DNA of 20,749 nt, taken from an uncultured Vogesella sp. (GTDB taxonomy: Bacteria > Pseudomonadota > Gammaproteobacteria > Burkholderiales > Chromobacteriaceae). Below the pieces are notes generated by a model. That model saw nothing but the letters and a program-made list of their open reading frames with translations, did not search any database and had not been told where the DNA came from. Within the stretch, counting starts at the first letter, position 1, and the number at the start of each line of letters is the position of its first letter. The stretch is from contig CAMLGD010000035.1 of NCBI GenBank assembly GCA_946479405.1, positions 1 to 20,749 on the forward strand, in the 5' to 3' direction. Made by a program: the position numbers and the translations under genes. Of the stretch, positions 7,751 to 15,919 are shown piece after piece.

Positions 7751-7776
7751 AAAAGGTTGGCCGCGGCCAACCTTTT
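7751..7776. terminator. palindromic terminator made of two overlapping GCGGCCAAC copies
   Basis: This is a perfect 26-base palindrome with A and T runs at its ends (AAAAGGTTGGCCG and its complement). It contains GTTGGCCGC at 7756-7764 and GCGGCCAAC at 7763-7771, sharing two bases. It lies five bases after the stop of the minus-strand ribbon-helix-helix-like gene, so it probably ends that transcript. Inverted uptake sequences acting as terminators are typical of Neisseria. Confidence 0.75.
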
Positions 7777-7780
7777 GCAT

Positions 7781-8131
7781 TCACGCCTTGTGCCGCCGCG
7801 ACTTGCGCCGACTGGCCGGTGGTTCCTGCTCGAACTCGAATAGCGAGGCAGTGCGACCAGTCTGTGACTGGCAGGCAATCAGCATGGCGCGATTGATCGC
7901 CTCTTTCTTGCTCACCCCCCACCACTCGATCATCTTGTCCAGCGCCTTCTGCGCATCGCGCGACAGCTCCACCGTCACGGAAAGCTCTTGCAGGCGGTTG
8001 CGGCGCAACTCGCGGCTGCGCCGCTTGCGCTCGGCCGGTGTCATCGCGCGCTCCCCCAGCGGCTTGCGACCGGGTTTGGCGCGAATGCCGCCAATCAGGT
8101 CGATGGTGAAATGATCGCAGGGGTCTCGCAT
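7781..8131 (-). CDS. small basic ribbon-helix-helix-like DNA-binding protein
   Basis: This 116-aa protein is strongly basic at both ends. The N-terminal part reads GRKPLGERAMTPAERKRRSRELRRNR, a flexible basic arm. It is followed by LSVTVELSRDAQKALDKMIEWWGVSKKEAINRAML, a strand plus two helices as in CopG/Arc ribbon-helix-helix domains. The tail is Arg/Lys-rich (RRKSRRHKA). It is therefore likely a DNA-binding regulator. A 12-base palindrome (8139-8150) lies eight bases before its ATG and may be its own operator. The start at 8131 could be later, for example at the Met of MTPAERK. It is divergent from the iron-uptake cluster, but no link is shown. Confidence 0.75.
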   Translation of the reverse strand: MRDPCDHFTIDLIGGIRAKPGRKPLGERAMTPAERKRRSRELRRNRLQELSVTVELSRDAQKALDKMIEWWGVSKKEAINRAMLIACQSQTGRTASLFEFEQEPPASRRKSRRHKA

Positions 8132-8138
8132 GGGTTGG

Positions 8139-8150
8139 GTGACGCGTCAC
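8139..8150. promoter_or_regulatory. 12-base palindrome, possible operator
   Basis: GTGACGCGTCAC is a perfect palindrome located between the ribbon-helix-helix-like gene (eight bases from its ATG) and the divergent imelysin gene. Position and symmetry suit an autoregulatory operator; this is an inference. Confidence 0.35.
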
Positions 8151-8252
8151 GCAGAAAAAAGGGGCGCAAGGATAGCACGAAGCGTGGCGATAACCCAGCC
8201 TGCAACACGCCTGCGGCCAGTAAATACCCGCGGCGCATATGACGCCGCCGAC

Positions 8253-8281
8253 TTGACCATGTAAATGCTAATAACTATCAT
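8253..8281 (+). promoter_or_regulatory. sigma70 promoter of the imelysin cluster
   Basis: TTGACC (8253-8258) and TATCAT (8276-8281) are 17 bases apart, and transcription would start about 8288, some 34 bases before the first ATG. A Fur-box-like sequence overlaps its spacer and -10. Confidence 0.65.
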
Positions 8282-8282
8282 C
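8264..8282 (+). promoter_or_regulatory. Fur-box-like operator
   Basis: AATGCTAATAACTATCATC matches the 19-base Fur consensus at 12 positions by hand alignment. It has the symmetric ATGxTA ... TAxCAT arms. It covers the end of the spacer and the whole -10 of the promoter, so iron-bound Fur would block transcription. Genes downstream belong to iron-uptake families, which supports the call. Confidence 0.55.
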
Positions 8283-8321
8283 CTTGCCATCTTTTAGATA
8301 ACCACCACGAGACAACACCAC

Positions 8322-9458
8322 ATGCGCAAAACCCTGCTCGTTCTGGCGCTGGGCAGTGCCCTGCTGTCGCCGCTGGCAACTGCGGCCGAAATCAACCGCT
8401 CGGCAGTAGCCGAAACCTACGGTCAGATCGTTTTCGCCAGCTACGAAGACACATACAAGGCCGCCCGCGAGTTGCAATCCGCAGTAGATGCCTTTGTCGC
8501 CGCCCCCAGCGAGCAGGGTTTGCAGCAGGCACGCAAGGCCTGGCTGGCTGCGCGCGAGCCGTACGGCCAGACCGAGGCATTCCGCTTCTACGGCGGCCCG
8601 GTGGACGATGACAAGGGCCCGGAAGGCCAGCTCAACTCCTGGCCGCTGGACGAAGCCTATATCGATGGCGTGAAAGGCAAGCCCAACGCCGGCATCATCA
8701 ACAACCGCAAGCTGGCCATCACCAAGGACAAGCTGTCGGCGCTGAACGAGCGTGGCGGCGAAGAGAACATCGCCACCGGCTACCACTCCATCGAATTCCT
8801 GCTGTGGGGCCAGGATTTTGATACCGCCGGTCCGGGCAAGCGCGCGGCCAGCGATTTTGTCGATGGCAAGGCACAGAATGCCGATCGCCGCCGCGCCTAC
8901 CTGAAAACCGTGGCCGAGCTGCTGGTGGACGATCTGGCCACGCTGGTGGAAGCCTGGAAGCCGAATGCGGCCAACTATCGCGCCCGTTTCGTGAAAGACA
9001 ACGACGCCGTGCGCAAGATGATGGTGGGTATGGGCGTACTGTCGCGTGCCGAGCTGGCCGGCGAGCGCATGGAAGTGGCGCTGGATAGCCGCAACCAGGA
9101 AGACGAGCACTCCTGCTTCTCCGACAACACCCACCGCGACGTGTTTACCAACGCCAAGGGCATCCAGAACGTGTGGCTGGGTGAATACAAGCGCACCGAC
9201 GGCAGTGTGGTGAAAGGTGTCAGCCTGCGTGACCTAGTGGCCGCCAGCAACACCAAGGCCGCCGACAAGGTCAGCGCCGACATGGACGCCACCATCAAGG
9301 CGGCGGAAGGTATCCAGGCACCGTTCGATCAGGAAATCGTGCGCAAGGATGGCCGCCAGCGTGTGCAGGCCACCGTGGCCGCACTGAAGAAACAGGCCAG
9401 CAGTCTGGTGGAGGCCGCCAAGGCCATCGGCATCAAGAAGCTGAACGTCAACGGCTGA
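8322..9458 (+). CDS. imelysin family (IrpA-like) periplasmic iron-uptake protein
   Basis: The 378-aa product has a Sec signal peptide (about residues 1-22) and a helical imelysin/peptidase M75 domain. The signature GxHxxE is present as GYHSIEFLLWG (Gly153, His155, Glu158). The second conserved region includes HSCFSDNTHRDVF. Such proteins bind iron and take part in its uptake. They are related to the EfeO M75 domain and to IrpA, which is required under low iron. The gene opens a four-gene cluster and is preceded by a promoter with a Fur-box-like operator. A stem-loop follows before the next gene. Confidence 0.92.
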   Translation: MRKTLLVLALGSALLSPLATAAEINRSAVAETYGQIVFASYEDTYKAARELQSAVDAFVAAPSEQGLQQARKAWLAAREPYGQTEAFRFYGGPVDDDKGPEGQLNSWPLDEAYIDGVKGKPNAGIINNRKLAITKDKLSALNERGGEENIATGYHSIEFLLWGQDFDTAGPGKRAASDFVDGKAQNADRRRAYLKTVAELLVDDLATLVEAWKPNAANYRARFVKDNDAVRKMMVGMGVLSRAELAGERMEVALDSRNQEDEHSCFSDNTHRDVFTNAKGIQNVWLGEYKRTDGSVVKGVSLRDLVAASNTKAADKVSADMDATIKAAEGIQAPFDQEIVRKDGRQRVQATVAALKKQASSLVEAAKAIGIKKLNVNG

Positions 9459-9490
9459 TGCCGCTCCGGCACCGCCGGCCTTGTTTACCC

Positions 9491-9522
9491 CCAAACCCGC
9501 CGGCACATCCCGGCGGGTTTGG
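9491..9522 (+). terminator. 13-bp stem-loop between imelysin and oxidoreductase genes
   Basis: A perfect 13-bp stem (CCAAACCCGCCGG with its complement at 9510-9522) encloses a six-base loop. It lacks a following T run, so it may be a leaky terminator, an RNA stability element or an attenuator. It lies 32 bases after the imelysin stop. Confidence 0.5.
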
Positions 9523-9539
9523 CATGTGCTGGAACACAG

Positions 9540-10952
9540 ATGAAACCAATGTATTTGAAAGCCCTGACCGCGCTGGGCGGCACCATCGCGCTGCTGGGTA
9601 CGCTGGGCTTCACCAGCACGCCGGAACTGGCGCCGTATCGGGATGGTGACGAAAAGCTGGGCGGCGACACCACGGTGTACGAGGTTGGCCGCAATGCGTT
9701 CTCGCTGCCTGCGGCCAACATGGCCAGCGATCGCCAGACGCGGTTTTTCGTCGGCAATTCGTTCTTCAAGAAAGCCTGGGTGGAAGCGCCGTCGTCCACC
9801 GCCGCCCGCGATGGTCTGGGCCCGCACTTTATCGCCCGCTCCTGTGGCGCCTGTCACACGCTGGATGGCCGCGGCAACACTCCGGCCTTCGACAACGACT
9901 TGCAGAGCGAGCAGCCGATGGCACTGCTGTTCCGCCTGTCGATTCCGGGCGCCAAGGGTTCACTGCCAGAGCCGAACTACGGTGGCCAGTTCAATAACGA
10001 CGCCATTCCCGGGGTAAAGCCGGAGGGCAAGGTCAGCATCAGTTACACCGAGCTGCCGGGCCGCTTTGCCGATGGCGAAAGCTACAGCCTGCGTCAGCCA
10101 CAGTATCGTTTCGACGAGCTGGGCTACGGCCCACTGCACCCACAAGTGCAAGTATCGCCGCGTATTGCGCCGCAAATGATCGGCCTGGGTCTGCTGGAAG
10201 CCATCCGTGAGCAGGACATTCTGGCCAATGCGCGCCAGCAGGCCGCCGCCGGCCAGGGCATCTCCGGGCGCGCCAACTACGTGCACGACGCCTACGCCAG
10301 CAAGACGCTGATCGGCCGCTATGGCTGGAAAGCCAACGTCGCCACCATTGCGCACCAGGCGGCTGGCGCCTTCAATGGCGACATGGGCATTACCTCGCCC
10401 AGGTTCCCGCGCGAAGAGTGCATGTCTGCGCAGCGCGACTGCCTGCGCGCGCCACATGGCGGCCAGCCGGAGATCGCCGCCGGCAAGATGGATGCAGTGA
10501 TTTTCTACAGCCAGACCTTGGCGGTGCCGGCACAGCGCAACTCCGATAGCGCCAGCGTGCGCCGCGGCAAGCTGCTGTTCGGCCAGCTGCAATGCAGCAG
10601 TTGCCACGTGGCCAGCTACACCACCGGCACCCTGCGCGGCCTGCCCGAAGTATCCGGCCAGAAGATCAGCCCCTACACCGACTTGCTGCTGCACGATATG
10701 GGCGAGGCGCTGGCCGACCACCGACCGGATGGCCTGGCCGACGGCCGCGAGTGGAAAACACCGCCGCTGTGGGGCGTCGGTCTGATCAAGGATGTCAACG
10801 GTCATACCGAGTACCTGCATGATGGCCGCGCCCGCAATCTGAGCGAAGCCATTCTGTGGCACGGCGGCGAAGCCGAAGCCGCCCGCCAGCGTTTTGTGGC
10901 GCTGGACAAGACCGATCGCGATGCCGTGCTTGCCTTTCTGAACTCGCTCTAA
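9540..10952 (+). CDS. di-heme oxidoreductase (DUF1111/thiol oxidoreductase-like)
   Basis: The 470-aa product is exported and carries two covalent heme c sites: CGACH at residues 102-106 and CSSCH at 352-356. The N-terminus has a hydrophobic segment (ALTALGGTIALLGTLGF) acting as signal or anchor. The order is a central domain with FAD/Mg-free DHOR features, then the second heme domain with LLLHDMGEALAD (its Met may be a distal ligand) and TPPLWGVGLI. This is the DHOR/DUF1111 family, a periplasmic c-type di-heme protein distantly related to cytochrome c peroxidases. In imelysin clusters it is thought to handle electrons during iron uptake; its reaction is not established. The ATG at 9540 is used; an upstream TTG (9519) and a later ATG (9549) are possible. 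Confidence 0.92.
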   Translation: MKPMYLKALTALGGTIALLGTLGFTSTPELAPYRDGDEKLGGDTTVYEVGRNAFSLPAANMASDRQTRFFVGNSFFKKAWVEAPSSTAARDGLGPHFIARSCGACHTLDGRGNTPAFDNDLQSEQPMALLFRLSIPGAKGSLPEPNYGGQFNNDAIPGVKPEGKVSISYTELPGRFADGESYSLRQPQYRFDELGYGPLHPQVQVSPRIAPQMIGLGLLEAIREQDILANARQQAAAGQGISGRANYVHDAYASKTLIGRYGWKANVATIAHQAAGAFNGDMGITSPRFPREECMSAQRDCLRAPHGGQPEIAAGKMDAVIFYSQTLAVPAQRNSDSASVRRGKLLFGQLQCSSCHVASYTTGTLRGLPEVSGQKISPYTDLLLHDMGEALADHRPDGLADGREWKTPPLWGVGLIKDVNGHTEYLHDGRARNLSEAILWHGGEAEAARQRFVALDKTDRDAVLAFLNSL

Positions 10953-11011
10953 CCCATGGCCCGCGGTGGCAGCTTTTCCGTTTGCCGCCGCAGGCCAATC
11001 AGGACCCCTCC

Positions 11012-12034
11012 ATGCCCAAGACTCTGCATGCCACTTACTGGCTGCTGGCCGGCCTGCTGCCCGCCGTGGCCGTGGCCAATACCCCGGCCGAGCAACAGTT
11101 CCTGCAACAACTGGGGCAGCAAGAACTGCTGCCGCGCTATCAGCAGGTGGACGCCAGCAGCCAACAGCTGGCCAGCAGCATCGACGCGCTGTGCCGTACG
11201 CCGGGCAAGGCCGCGCTGACCAATAGCCGTCAGGCCTGGCTGAGTGCCTACCGCAGCTGGCAGGCAGTGGCCCCGTTGAACTGGGGCCCCACTGCCGAGC
11301 GCCGCAGCCAACGCGTGATTGCCTTCCGCCCCACCCGCCCGGCGCTGATCGAGGCCGCCATCGGCCAGAAGCTGGGCGCCAGTGCCGAGGCCTACGAGCA
11401 GGCCGGCGCCGCGGCCAAGGGCTACAACGCCATCGAGTACGCGCTGTACGACGGTGCCAGCCAGTTGTCGCAGCCGGCCCGCTGCCAATGGCTGCAACGT
11501 AACGCTGCCGAAATCGCCAGCCATACCCCGGCCCTGCTGGCTGACTGGCAGCGCTTTGCCGCCGACCTCACCCGCAGCGGCGAAGCCGGCGCGCCGTACA
11601 GCAACAGCAAGCAGCCGCTGGAAGAAGTGGTCAACCTCACCCTGGCGGGTCTGAACGAGCTGCACAAAGAGTTGGCACGCATCGGCAGCGTCAAGCCGGA
11701 GCAGGTCATCGGCCAGCGCAGTGCCAGCGGCAAACAGCTGGTGCGCGCCCAGTTCGCCCTGCTGCACGCGGTGCTGGTGGGTGCCGACAACAAGAGTGGC
11801 CTGACATTGCTGCTGGCCGACAAACAGTCGGCGCTGGCGGCCGAGCTGGTCCGCAAGGTTGCCGCCGTGGAAAGCGGCCTGCAGCAGCTGCCGGACAATC
11901 TGGTGCAAGTGGGCAACAGCAACCGCGCGGCGGCCAGTACTGATGCGCTGGAAGCGCTGATGGACGCACTGGAAGGCCCGGTAACGCAGGCGCTGGACAT
12001 CACCCTCAGCTTCAATGAATCCGATGGCGACTGA
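11012..12034 (+). CDS. second imelysin-like protein, variant iron-site motif
   Basis: This 340-aa exported protein has a signal peptide (about 1-22, ending VAVA) and the helical imelysin fold, recognisable by SRQAWLSAYRSWQ and WGPTAERR. At the place of the GxHxxE motif it has GYNAIEYALYD (Gly137, Asn139, Glu142), so the histidine is replaced by Asn. This suggests altered metal binding compared with the first imelysin. The ATG at 11012 starts 59 bases after the oxidoreductase stop, and its end overlaps the next gene by about 20 bases. It probably works with the other three genes in periplasmic iron handling. Confidence 0.88.
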   Translation: MPKTLHATYWLLAGLLPAVAVANTPAEQQFLQQLGQQELLPRYQQVDASSQQLASSIDALCRTPGKAALTNSRQAWLSAYRSWQAVAPLNWGPTAERRSQRVIAFRPTRPALIEAAIGQKLGASAEAYEQAGAAAKGYNAIEYALYDGASQLSQPARCQWLQRNAAEIASHTPALLADWQRFAADLTRSGEAGAPYSNSKQPLEEVVNLTLAGLNELHKELARIGSVKPEQVIGQRSASGKQLVRAQFALLHAVLVGADNKSGLTLLLADKQSALAAELVRKVAAVESGLQQLPDNLVQVGNSNRAAASTDALEALMDALEGPVTQALDITLSFNESDGD

Positions 12035-13094
12035 CCCGACCCGCCGCCGCCTGCTGCAAGCCGGCGCGCTGGCACTGGCGGCGTGGCCGCTGTATGCCCG
12101 CGCCGGCGAAGACAGCTTTAGCGTGCTGTCTGCCTACGACGTTGGCCGCAACCAGCACCGTGCCGGCGTGGCCGGTGCCGCGGCGGCGCTGAACCTGCCG
12201 GCGCGCGGCCACCACCTGGCGCTGCTACCGGGCAGCGAGGCCATCGTGTTCGCGCGCCGGCCCGGCTACCAGATTACCTGCTTCAACTGGCAAAGCGGCG
12301 CCACCGTGGCATGGTACGACTACCCGGACAATCGCCACGGCTTCGGCCACGGCATCGTGCATGGCGGTCAGCTGCTGACCACCGATAGCGACATCGACAG
12401 CGGCTATGGCCTGCTCACCGTGCGCGACCTGGCCACGCTACAGCCGCTGGCCGAGCTGCCATCCGGCGGCATCGGCCCGCACGAGCTGCTGGCGATGGAC
12501 GATGGCCGCGTGCTGGTGGCCAACGGCGGCATCCTCACCCTGCCGGAAAGCGGCCGCATCAAGCTGAACCTGCGCAGCATGCAGCCCAGCCTGGATGTGA
12601 TCGACCTCAAACAAGGCCGCAGCGTGGCGCAGTACACGCTGCCGGATTCGCGTTATTCCATCCGTCATCTGGCACGGTTGACGGCCCGGCGCTACGCGGT
12701 GGCACTGCAGTACGAAGGCGACGACGACAGTGTGCCGGTAGTGGCACTGTGGCAGCCGGACAGTGGCCTGCGCATGCTGCCGCTACCGGATGCGCTACTG
12801 AGCGCGTGCGATGGTTACGCCTCCAGCGTTGCCGCCAGCGCCAACCGTATCGTCGCCACCGCCACCCGTGGCGACGCGGTGTTGTGCTGGGATGACCAAG
12901 GCCGCTATCTGGCTGCAGTGCCGCTGGCCAAGCCTTCCGGCGTTGCGGCGACGCGCGACGGGCGCTACTTCATTATCAGCAACGAGCTGGGCGACATTGT
13001 GTGGCTGGACAGCGCCACGCTGCAGCTCGACGCCAGCCGCAGCCGCCGCTACCCGGTGAAGTGGGATAACCACCTGACTCTGGCCTACGGCTAG
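12015..13094 (+). CDS. DUF1513 Tat-exported beta-propeller-like protein
   Basis: The 359-aa protein begins with a twin-arginine signal (TRRRLLQAGALALAAWPLYA) and is likely exported folded to the periplasm. The rest is a DUF1513 domain with WD/NHL-like blade repeats, seen in segments such as HHLALLPGSEAIVFARRPG, FGHGIVHGGQLLTTDSD and GGIGPHELLAMDDGRVLVANGGI. DUF1513 genes are regularly found at the end of imelysin/di-heme oxidoreductase clusters, which matches this case. Its molecular role is unknown. The start ATG at 12015 overlaps the imelysin gene by 20 bases; an ATG at 12024 is equally possible. Confidence 0.88.
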   Translation: MNPMATDPTRRRLLQAGALALAAWPLYARAGEDSFSVLSAYDVGRNQHRAGVAGAAAALNLPARGHHLALLPGSEAIVFARRPGYQITCFNWQSGATVAWYDYPDNRHGFGHGIVHGGQLLTTDSDIDSGYGLLTVRDLATLQPLAELPSGGIGPHELLAMDDGRVLVANGGILTLPESGRIKLNLRSMQPSLDVIDLKQGRSVAQYTLPDSRYSIRHLARLTARRYAVALQYEGDDDSVPVVALWQPDSGLRMLPLPDALLSACDGYASSVAASANRIVATATRGDAVLCWDDQGRYLAAVPLAKPSGVAATRDGRYFIISNELGDIVWLDSATLQLDASRSRRYPVKWDNHLTLAYG

Positions 13095-13121
13095 CGTACG
13101 CGGCAAAGGTTGGCCGCAACA

Positions 13122-13149
13122 ACAAGGGCGCCCCGCGGGGCGCCCTTGT
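13122..13149. terminator. palindromic terminator between convergent genes
   Basis: A perfect 28-base palindrome (ACAAGGGCGCCCCG and complement) lies between the DUF1513 gene and the convergent YkgJ-type gene. It has no long T run on either side, so its use as a bidirectional terminator is plausible but not certain. A GTTGGCCGC copy lies just before it (13109-13117). Confidence 0.6.
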
Positions 13150-13173
13150 GTCATGTAAGCGGTCGGTAAGCGG

Positions 13174-13524
13174 CTACCAATGCTCCACCGGCAACGGCGG
13201 CAAGCCATGACGGCTGCGCGCGCGATTGCAGGCTTCCTCGTAGATGCCCACCGCCGCCAGCTGGCCGAACTCGCGGCACGGCGAGGGCCGCAGCGGGTAG
13301 ATGCTGCACGCCACCTGCTTGCCCACTTCGCCCACCAGCGCCACGCAGCGCGATTCGGACTCATCGGTGCCGCACATGCGCATGGTGTTGGCCACCTCGT
13401 GTACCGCCATCGTCGGCGGCACCCCCGGCACATCACCGTGTGCCAGCTCGGATTTGTGGAACGACACGCGGAAGGCGGCGCAGCAGGCGCCGCACTCGGT
13501 ACAGCTGACTCGAAGTGCTTGCAT
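13174..13524 (-). CDS. YkgJ-family cysteine-cluster protein
   Basis: The 116-aa protein carries the YkgJ-type cysteine pattern for a bound metal or Fe-S centre (zinc or iron-sulfur is unsettled for the family). It begins with CTECGACC (C8, C11, C14, C15). C51, C60, C73 and C83 follow in RMCGTDE, SESRC, VACSIYPLRPSPCREF, plus C99. The YPLRPSPCREF motif is a hallmark. It is cytosolic. It is convergent with the iron-uptake cluster and divergent from the phosphatase-like gene, so no operon partner is clear. Confidence 0.85.
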   Translation of the reverse strand: MQALRVSCTECGACCAAFRVSFHKSELAHGDVPGVPPTMAVHEVANTMRMCGTDESESRCVALVGEVGKQVACSIYPLRPSPCREFGQLAAVGIYEEACNRARSRHGLPPLPVEHW

Positions 13525-13596
13525 GGCGGTGAAATGGGCAGCGGGCCGCCCAGCGTGGTAAAACCGTGACTATACCTGCCACTTGCCGACATCACC

Positions 13597-14772
13597 ATGC
13601 ACAGCCCCGCCCAACTGCCCGCCGATCTTGTCACGCCCGACTACCAGCACAGTCTTGCCAACCTGGCCGCGCGCCTGCATGGCACGTCCGGACTGGCACC
13701 ACTGCAGCACCCGCTGCTGGACGATCTGGAGCAGGCGGAAACCATCATCCTGCTGCTGATCGACGGCATGGGTGAAGCACAGTTGGCCGCACTGGCACCA
13801 GATGGCTGGCTAGCACGCCAGCCGCACTGTAGCTTGCGCTCGGTGTTTCCCAGCACCACCACCGCGGCCATCAGCACACTGCTGACCGGGATGGCACCAT
13901 CGCAGCATGGCCTGTTGTCGTGGCACATCTGGGCACCGGAGGCAGGTTGCATTGCCACACCGCTGCCGCTGCGCGAACACTGGCGGGAGGATGGCGAGCC
14001 GCTGCCGGATGACATACTTGCGACGACCCTGTATCGCCAGCCGTCGGCGCTGGCTGCCGGCACGCGCCGCTCCTATGTGCTGCAACCGGCGTATATCGCC
14101 GACTCACGCTACAGCCAACATCACGGTGGCGCGGCAGAGGCGCTACCGTGGCACGGCTACGACGTGCTGTTTTCCCAGCTGGCAGCGCTGGCGCAGCAAC
14201 CGGGGCGCAAGTTCGTGTATGCCTATATTCCGGATCTGGATTCGCTGATGCACCACAAGGGCACGCAGCATGCGCGGGCACGGCAGCTGCTGCAGCGCCT
14301 GGATAGCCACTGTGCTGCGTTGATCGAACAGCTACCGGGCAATACCCGCCTGCTGATCACCGCCGACCATGGCCAGCTGGACATTCCGCCGGAAAAGCTG
14401 CTGTTCCTCAACGACTACCCGGAGTTGGCGGCCATGCTGGCGCGACCGCTGTCCGGCGAGCCACGGGTAGCGTTCTGCCAGGTGCAGCCGGAATGCCATG
14501 CAGCGTTTCCGGCGGCGGTAACGGCGGCGCTGGGACATACCTTATGGGTGCTGAAGGCGGCAGACGTGCTGGCCGCCGAGTGGTTTGGCCCGCCACCCAA
14601 CCACCCGCAATTGGCGGCACGACTGGGCGATTACGTATTGCTGATGAAGGACGACTGGGGCTTGTTGCAGATGGTGGACGACAAGGAGCGACCGCGGCTG
14701 ATCGGCAATCACGGCGGCATGAGCGCCGCCGAGATGCAGATACCGCTTATCGTCTGCAACGGCATGGCCTGA
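13597..14772 (+). CDS. alkaline phosphatase/NPP-superfamily hydrolase
   Basis: The 391-aa protein belongs to the nucleotide pyrophosphatase/phosphodiesterase branch of the alkaline phosphatase superfamily. The first metal site is LLLIDGMGEAQ (Asp56). The nucleophile region is SVFPSTTTAAISTLLTG; Thr88 is the expected nucleophile by alignment with NPP proteins. Further metal ligands are in YIPDLDSLMHH (Asp215, His219), TADHGQ (Asp257, His258) and NHGGMS (His372). No clear signal peptide is visible, so it may be cytosolic. The substrate (nucleotide, phosphodiester or phosphonate) cannot be told from the sequence. The start is about 70 bases after the divergent YkgJ-type gene. Confidence 0.88.
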   Translation: MHSPAQLPADLVTPDYQHSLANLAARLHGTSGLAPLQHPLLDDLEQAETIILLLIDGMGEAQLAALAPDGWLARQPHCSLRSVFPSTTTAAISTLLTGMAPSQHGLLSWHIWAPEAGCIATPLPLREHWREDGEPLPDDILATTLYRQPSALAAGTRRSYVLQPAYIADSRYSQHHGGAAEALPWHGYDVLFSQLAALAQQPGRKFVYAYIPDLDSLMHHKGTQHARARQLLQRLDSHCAALIEQLPGNTRLLITADHGQLDIPPEKLLFLNDYPELAAMLARPLSGEPRVAFCQVQPECHAAFPAAVTAALGHTLWVLKAADVLAAEWFGPPPNHPQLAARLGDYVLLMKDDWGLLQMVDDKERPRLIGNHGGMSAAEMQIPLIVCNGMA

Positions 14773-14784
14773 GCGCGTGCCGGC

Positions 14785-15777
14785 CTACGGCACGAAGACG
14801 CCATCCTGCTGCGGCCAACGTTGCTGCCATTCGCGCCAGGCTTCGCGGCTGAGCGTGGCCGGGAATACCACCCGGCGGCGTTGCTGCACATAACCCAGCA
14901 GCACCTCGGCATAGTCCAGCTGCTGGCCGCCCTGATCTGGCGGGGTCAGCACGCCCATGCGGTTAACCCACACCGTATCCTGTCGCGCCTTGATGTACTC
15001 TTCCGGTCCTTCCACGATCTGCTGCAGTAGCTGCAGTTTGCCGGCCAGCGAGCCGAGTTTGCTGCCATCGCTCAGTTCGCGCTGCACCTGCTCCAACCGT
15101 TGCCCGGCCTGCTCCCGCGTCAGCACGCCACTCAGGTTCAGCGCCTCGGCATTCAGCACCCCGGCACCGGTACGCACTTGCAGCTGCAGAGCCTGGCGTT
15201 CAATTTCCAGTAGTCGGCGACGGGCTTCCAGCTCCTGCATGCCCTGCCCCAGGCTGGCACACCATACGGCATAGGCATGTTCGCGCCCCTTGCGCACCGC
15301 CTCGTCACGGGTACTGCCGGCGGCGATAAAGCGATGGCGATCGAAGCTCAGGATCGTCTGCGGCACATCTTTGCGGATCGAGCCATCCGGCATCAGCATG
15401 CTGCCCAGGCGGTGGGTTTCGCTGGGCTGCATCGACAGCATCAGCTGCACGGTATCGGCCGATGACGGGCGGGCAAAATAGTCATGCAGCGATTCGCTGC
15501 CGGCCAGAATGTCGCTTAGCGACTGCGGCGAGGAAAACAGCAGCCCGACACGACGGTCCAGGCTGTAGCCGGGCAGGCTCAAATCCAGCGATTCGGGCAG
15601 CGTCTCACACAGATCGTGCATGTATTGCAGGGTGCGCTTGACCCCGCGCCGCAGCTTGCGCCGACCATCCGGCAGCAGCCGAAGCCGGGGCTCCACCTGT
15701 TCCACCAGCATTTCTACCGCGCCCTCTACATCCTGCCTGGATACCGGATGTCCGCTACCCAACAGCCAATCCCACAT
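14785..15777 (-). CDS. hypothetical protein, 330 aa
   Basis: I do not recognise a named family. The ATG at 15777 gives 330 aa, cytosolic and largely helical. The N-terminal part has [22 protein letters not shown] and a segment with [23 protein letters not shown] central region contains [31 protein letters not shown] probable coiled coil follows in the Arg/Glu-rich stretch around [18 protein letters not shown]. The protein ends with [20 protein letters not shown]. An upstream extension to 16086 is open but overlaps the divergent MCP gene and looks non-coding. It faces away from the MCP gene across a short promoter region, so co-regulation is possible. Confidence 0.75.
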   Translation of the reverse strand: MWDWLLGSGHPVSRQDVEGAVEMLVEQVEPRLRLLPDGRRKLRRGVKRTLQYMHDLCETLPESLDLSLPGYSLDRRVGLLFSSPQSLSDILAGSESLHDYFARPSSADTVQLMLSMQPSETHRLGSMLMPDGSIRKDVPQTILSFDRHRFIAAGSTRDEAVRKGREHAYAVWCASLGQGMQELEARRRLLEIERQALQLQVRTGAGVLNAEALNLSGVLTREQAGQRLEQVQRELSDGSKLGSLAGKLQLLQQIVEGPEEYIKARQDTVWVNRMGVLTPPDQGGQQLDYAEVLLGYVQQRRRVVFPATLSREAWREWQQRWPQQDGVFVP

Positions 15778-15795
15778 GACTTTGCCTTTTTTCTG

Positions 15796-15812
15796 GCCTA
15801 AAAAAGGCCGGT
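15796..15812. repeat. short inverted repeat upstream of the 330-aa gene
   Basis: GGCC and its complement flank an A/T run (GGCCTAAAAAAGGCC on the plus strand), a few bases before the ribosome-binding region of the minus-strand gene. It might be a small hairpin in the leader RNA. Confidence 0.3.
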
Positions 15813-15836
15813 ATCGATATATTACCCTAAGCGGTC

Positions 15837-15866
15837 TTGCCACCCGGAAAGATGCCCGGATAATAC
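15837..15866 (+). promoter_or_regulatory. probable promoter of the second MCP gene
   Basis: TTGCCA (15837-15842) and TAATAC (15861-15866) are 18 bases apart, about 54 bases before the MCP ATG. Matches are moderate. Confidence 0.4.
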
Positions 15867-15919
15867 ACGTCCGCCACCAAGGGTTATGCTGCACCACAAG
15901 AAAAACGGGGAACCTCCGG

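Noticed and set aside
10856..11011. N-terminal extension of the second imelysin from 10856
   Set aside because: It overlaps the end of the di-heme oxidoreductase gene and would hide the signal peptide that begins at 11012.
15620..15919. N-terminal extension of the second MCP from 15620
   Set aside because: It overlaps the divergent 330-aa gene and encodes Arg/Ser/Pro-rich sequence unlike an MCP; the ATG at 15920 begins a proper membrane helix.
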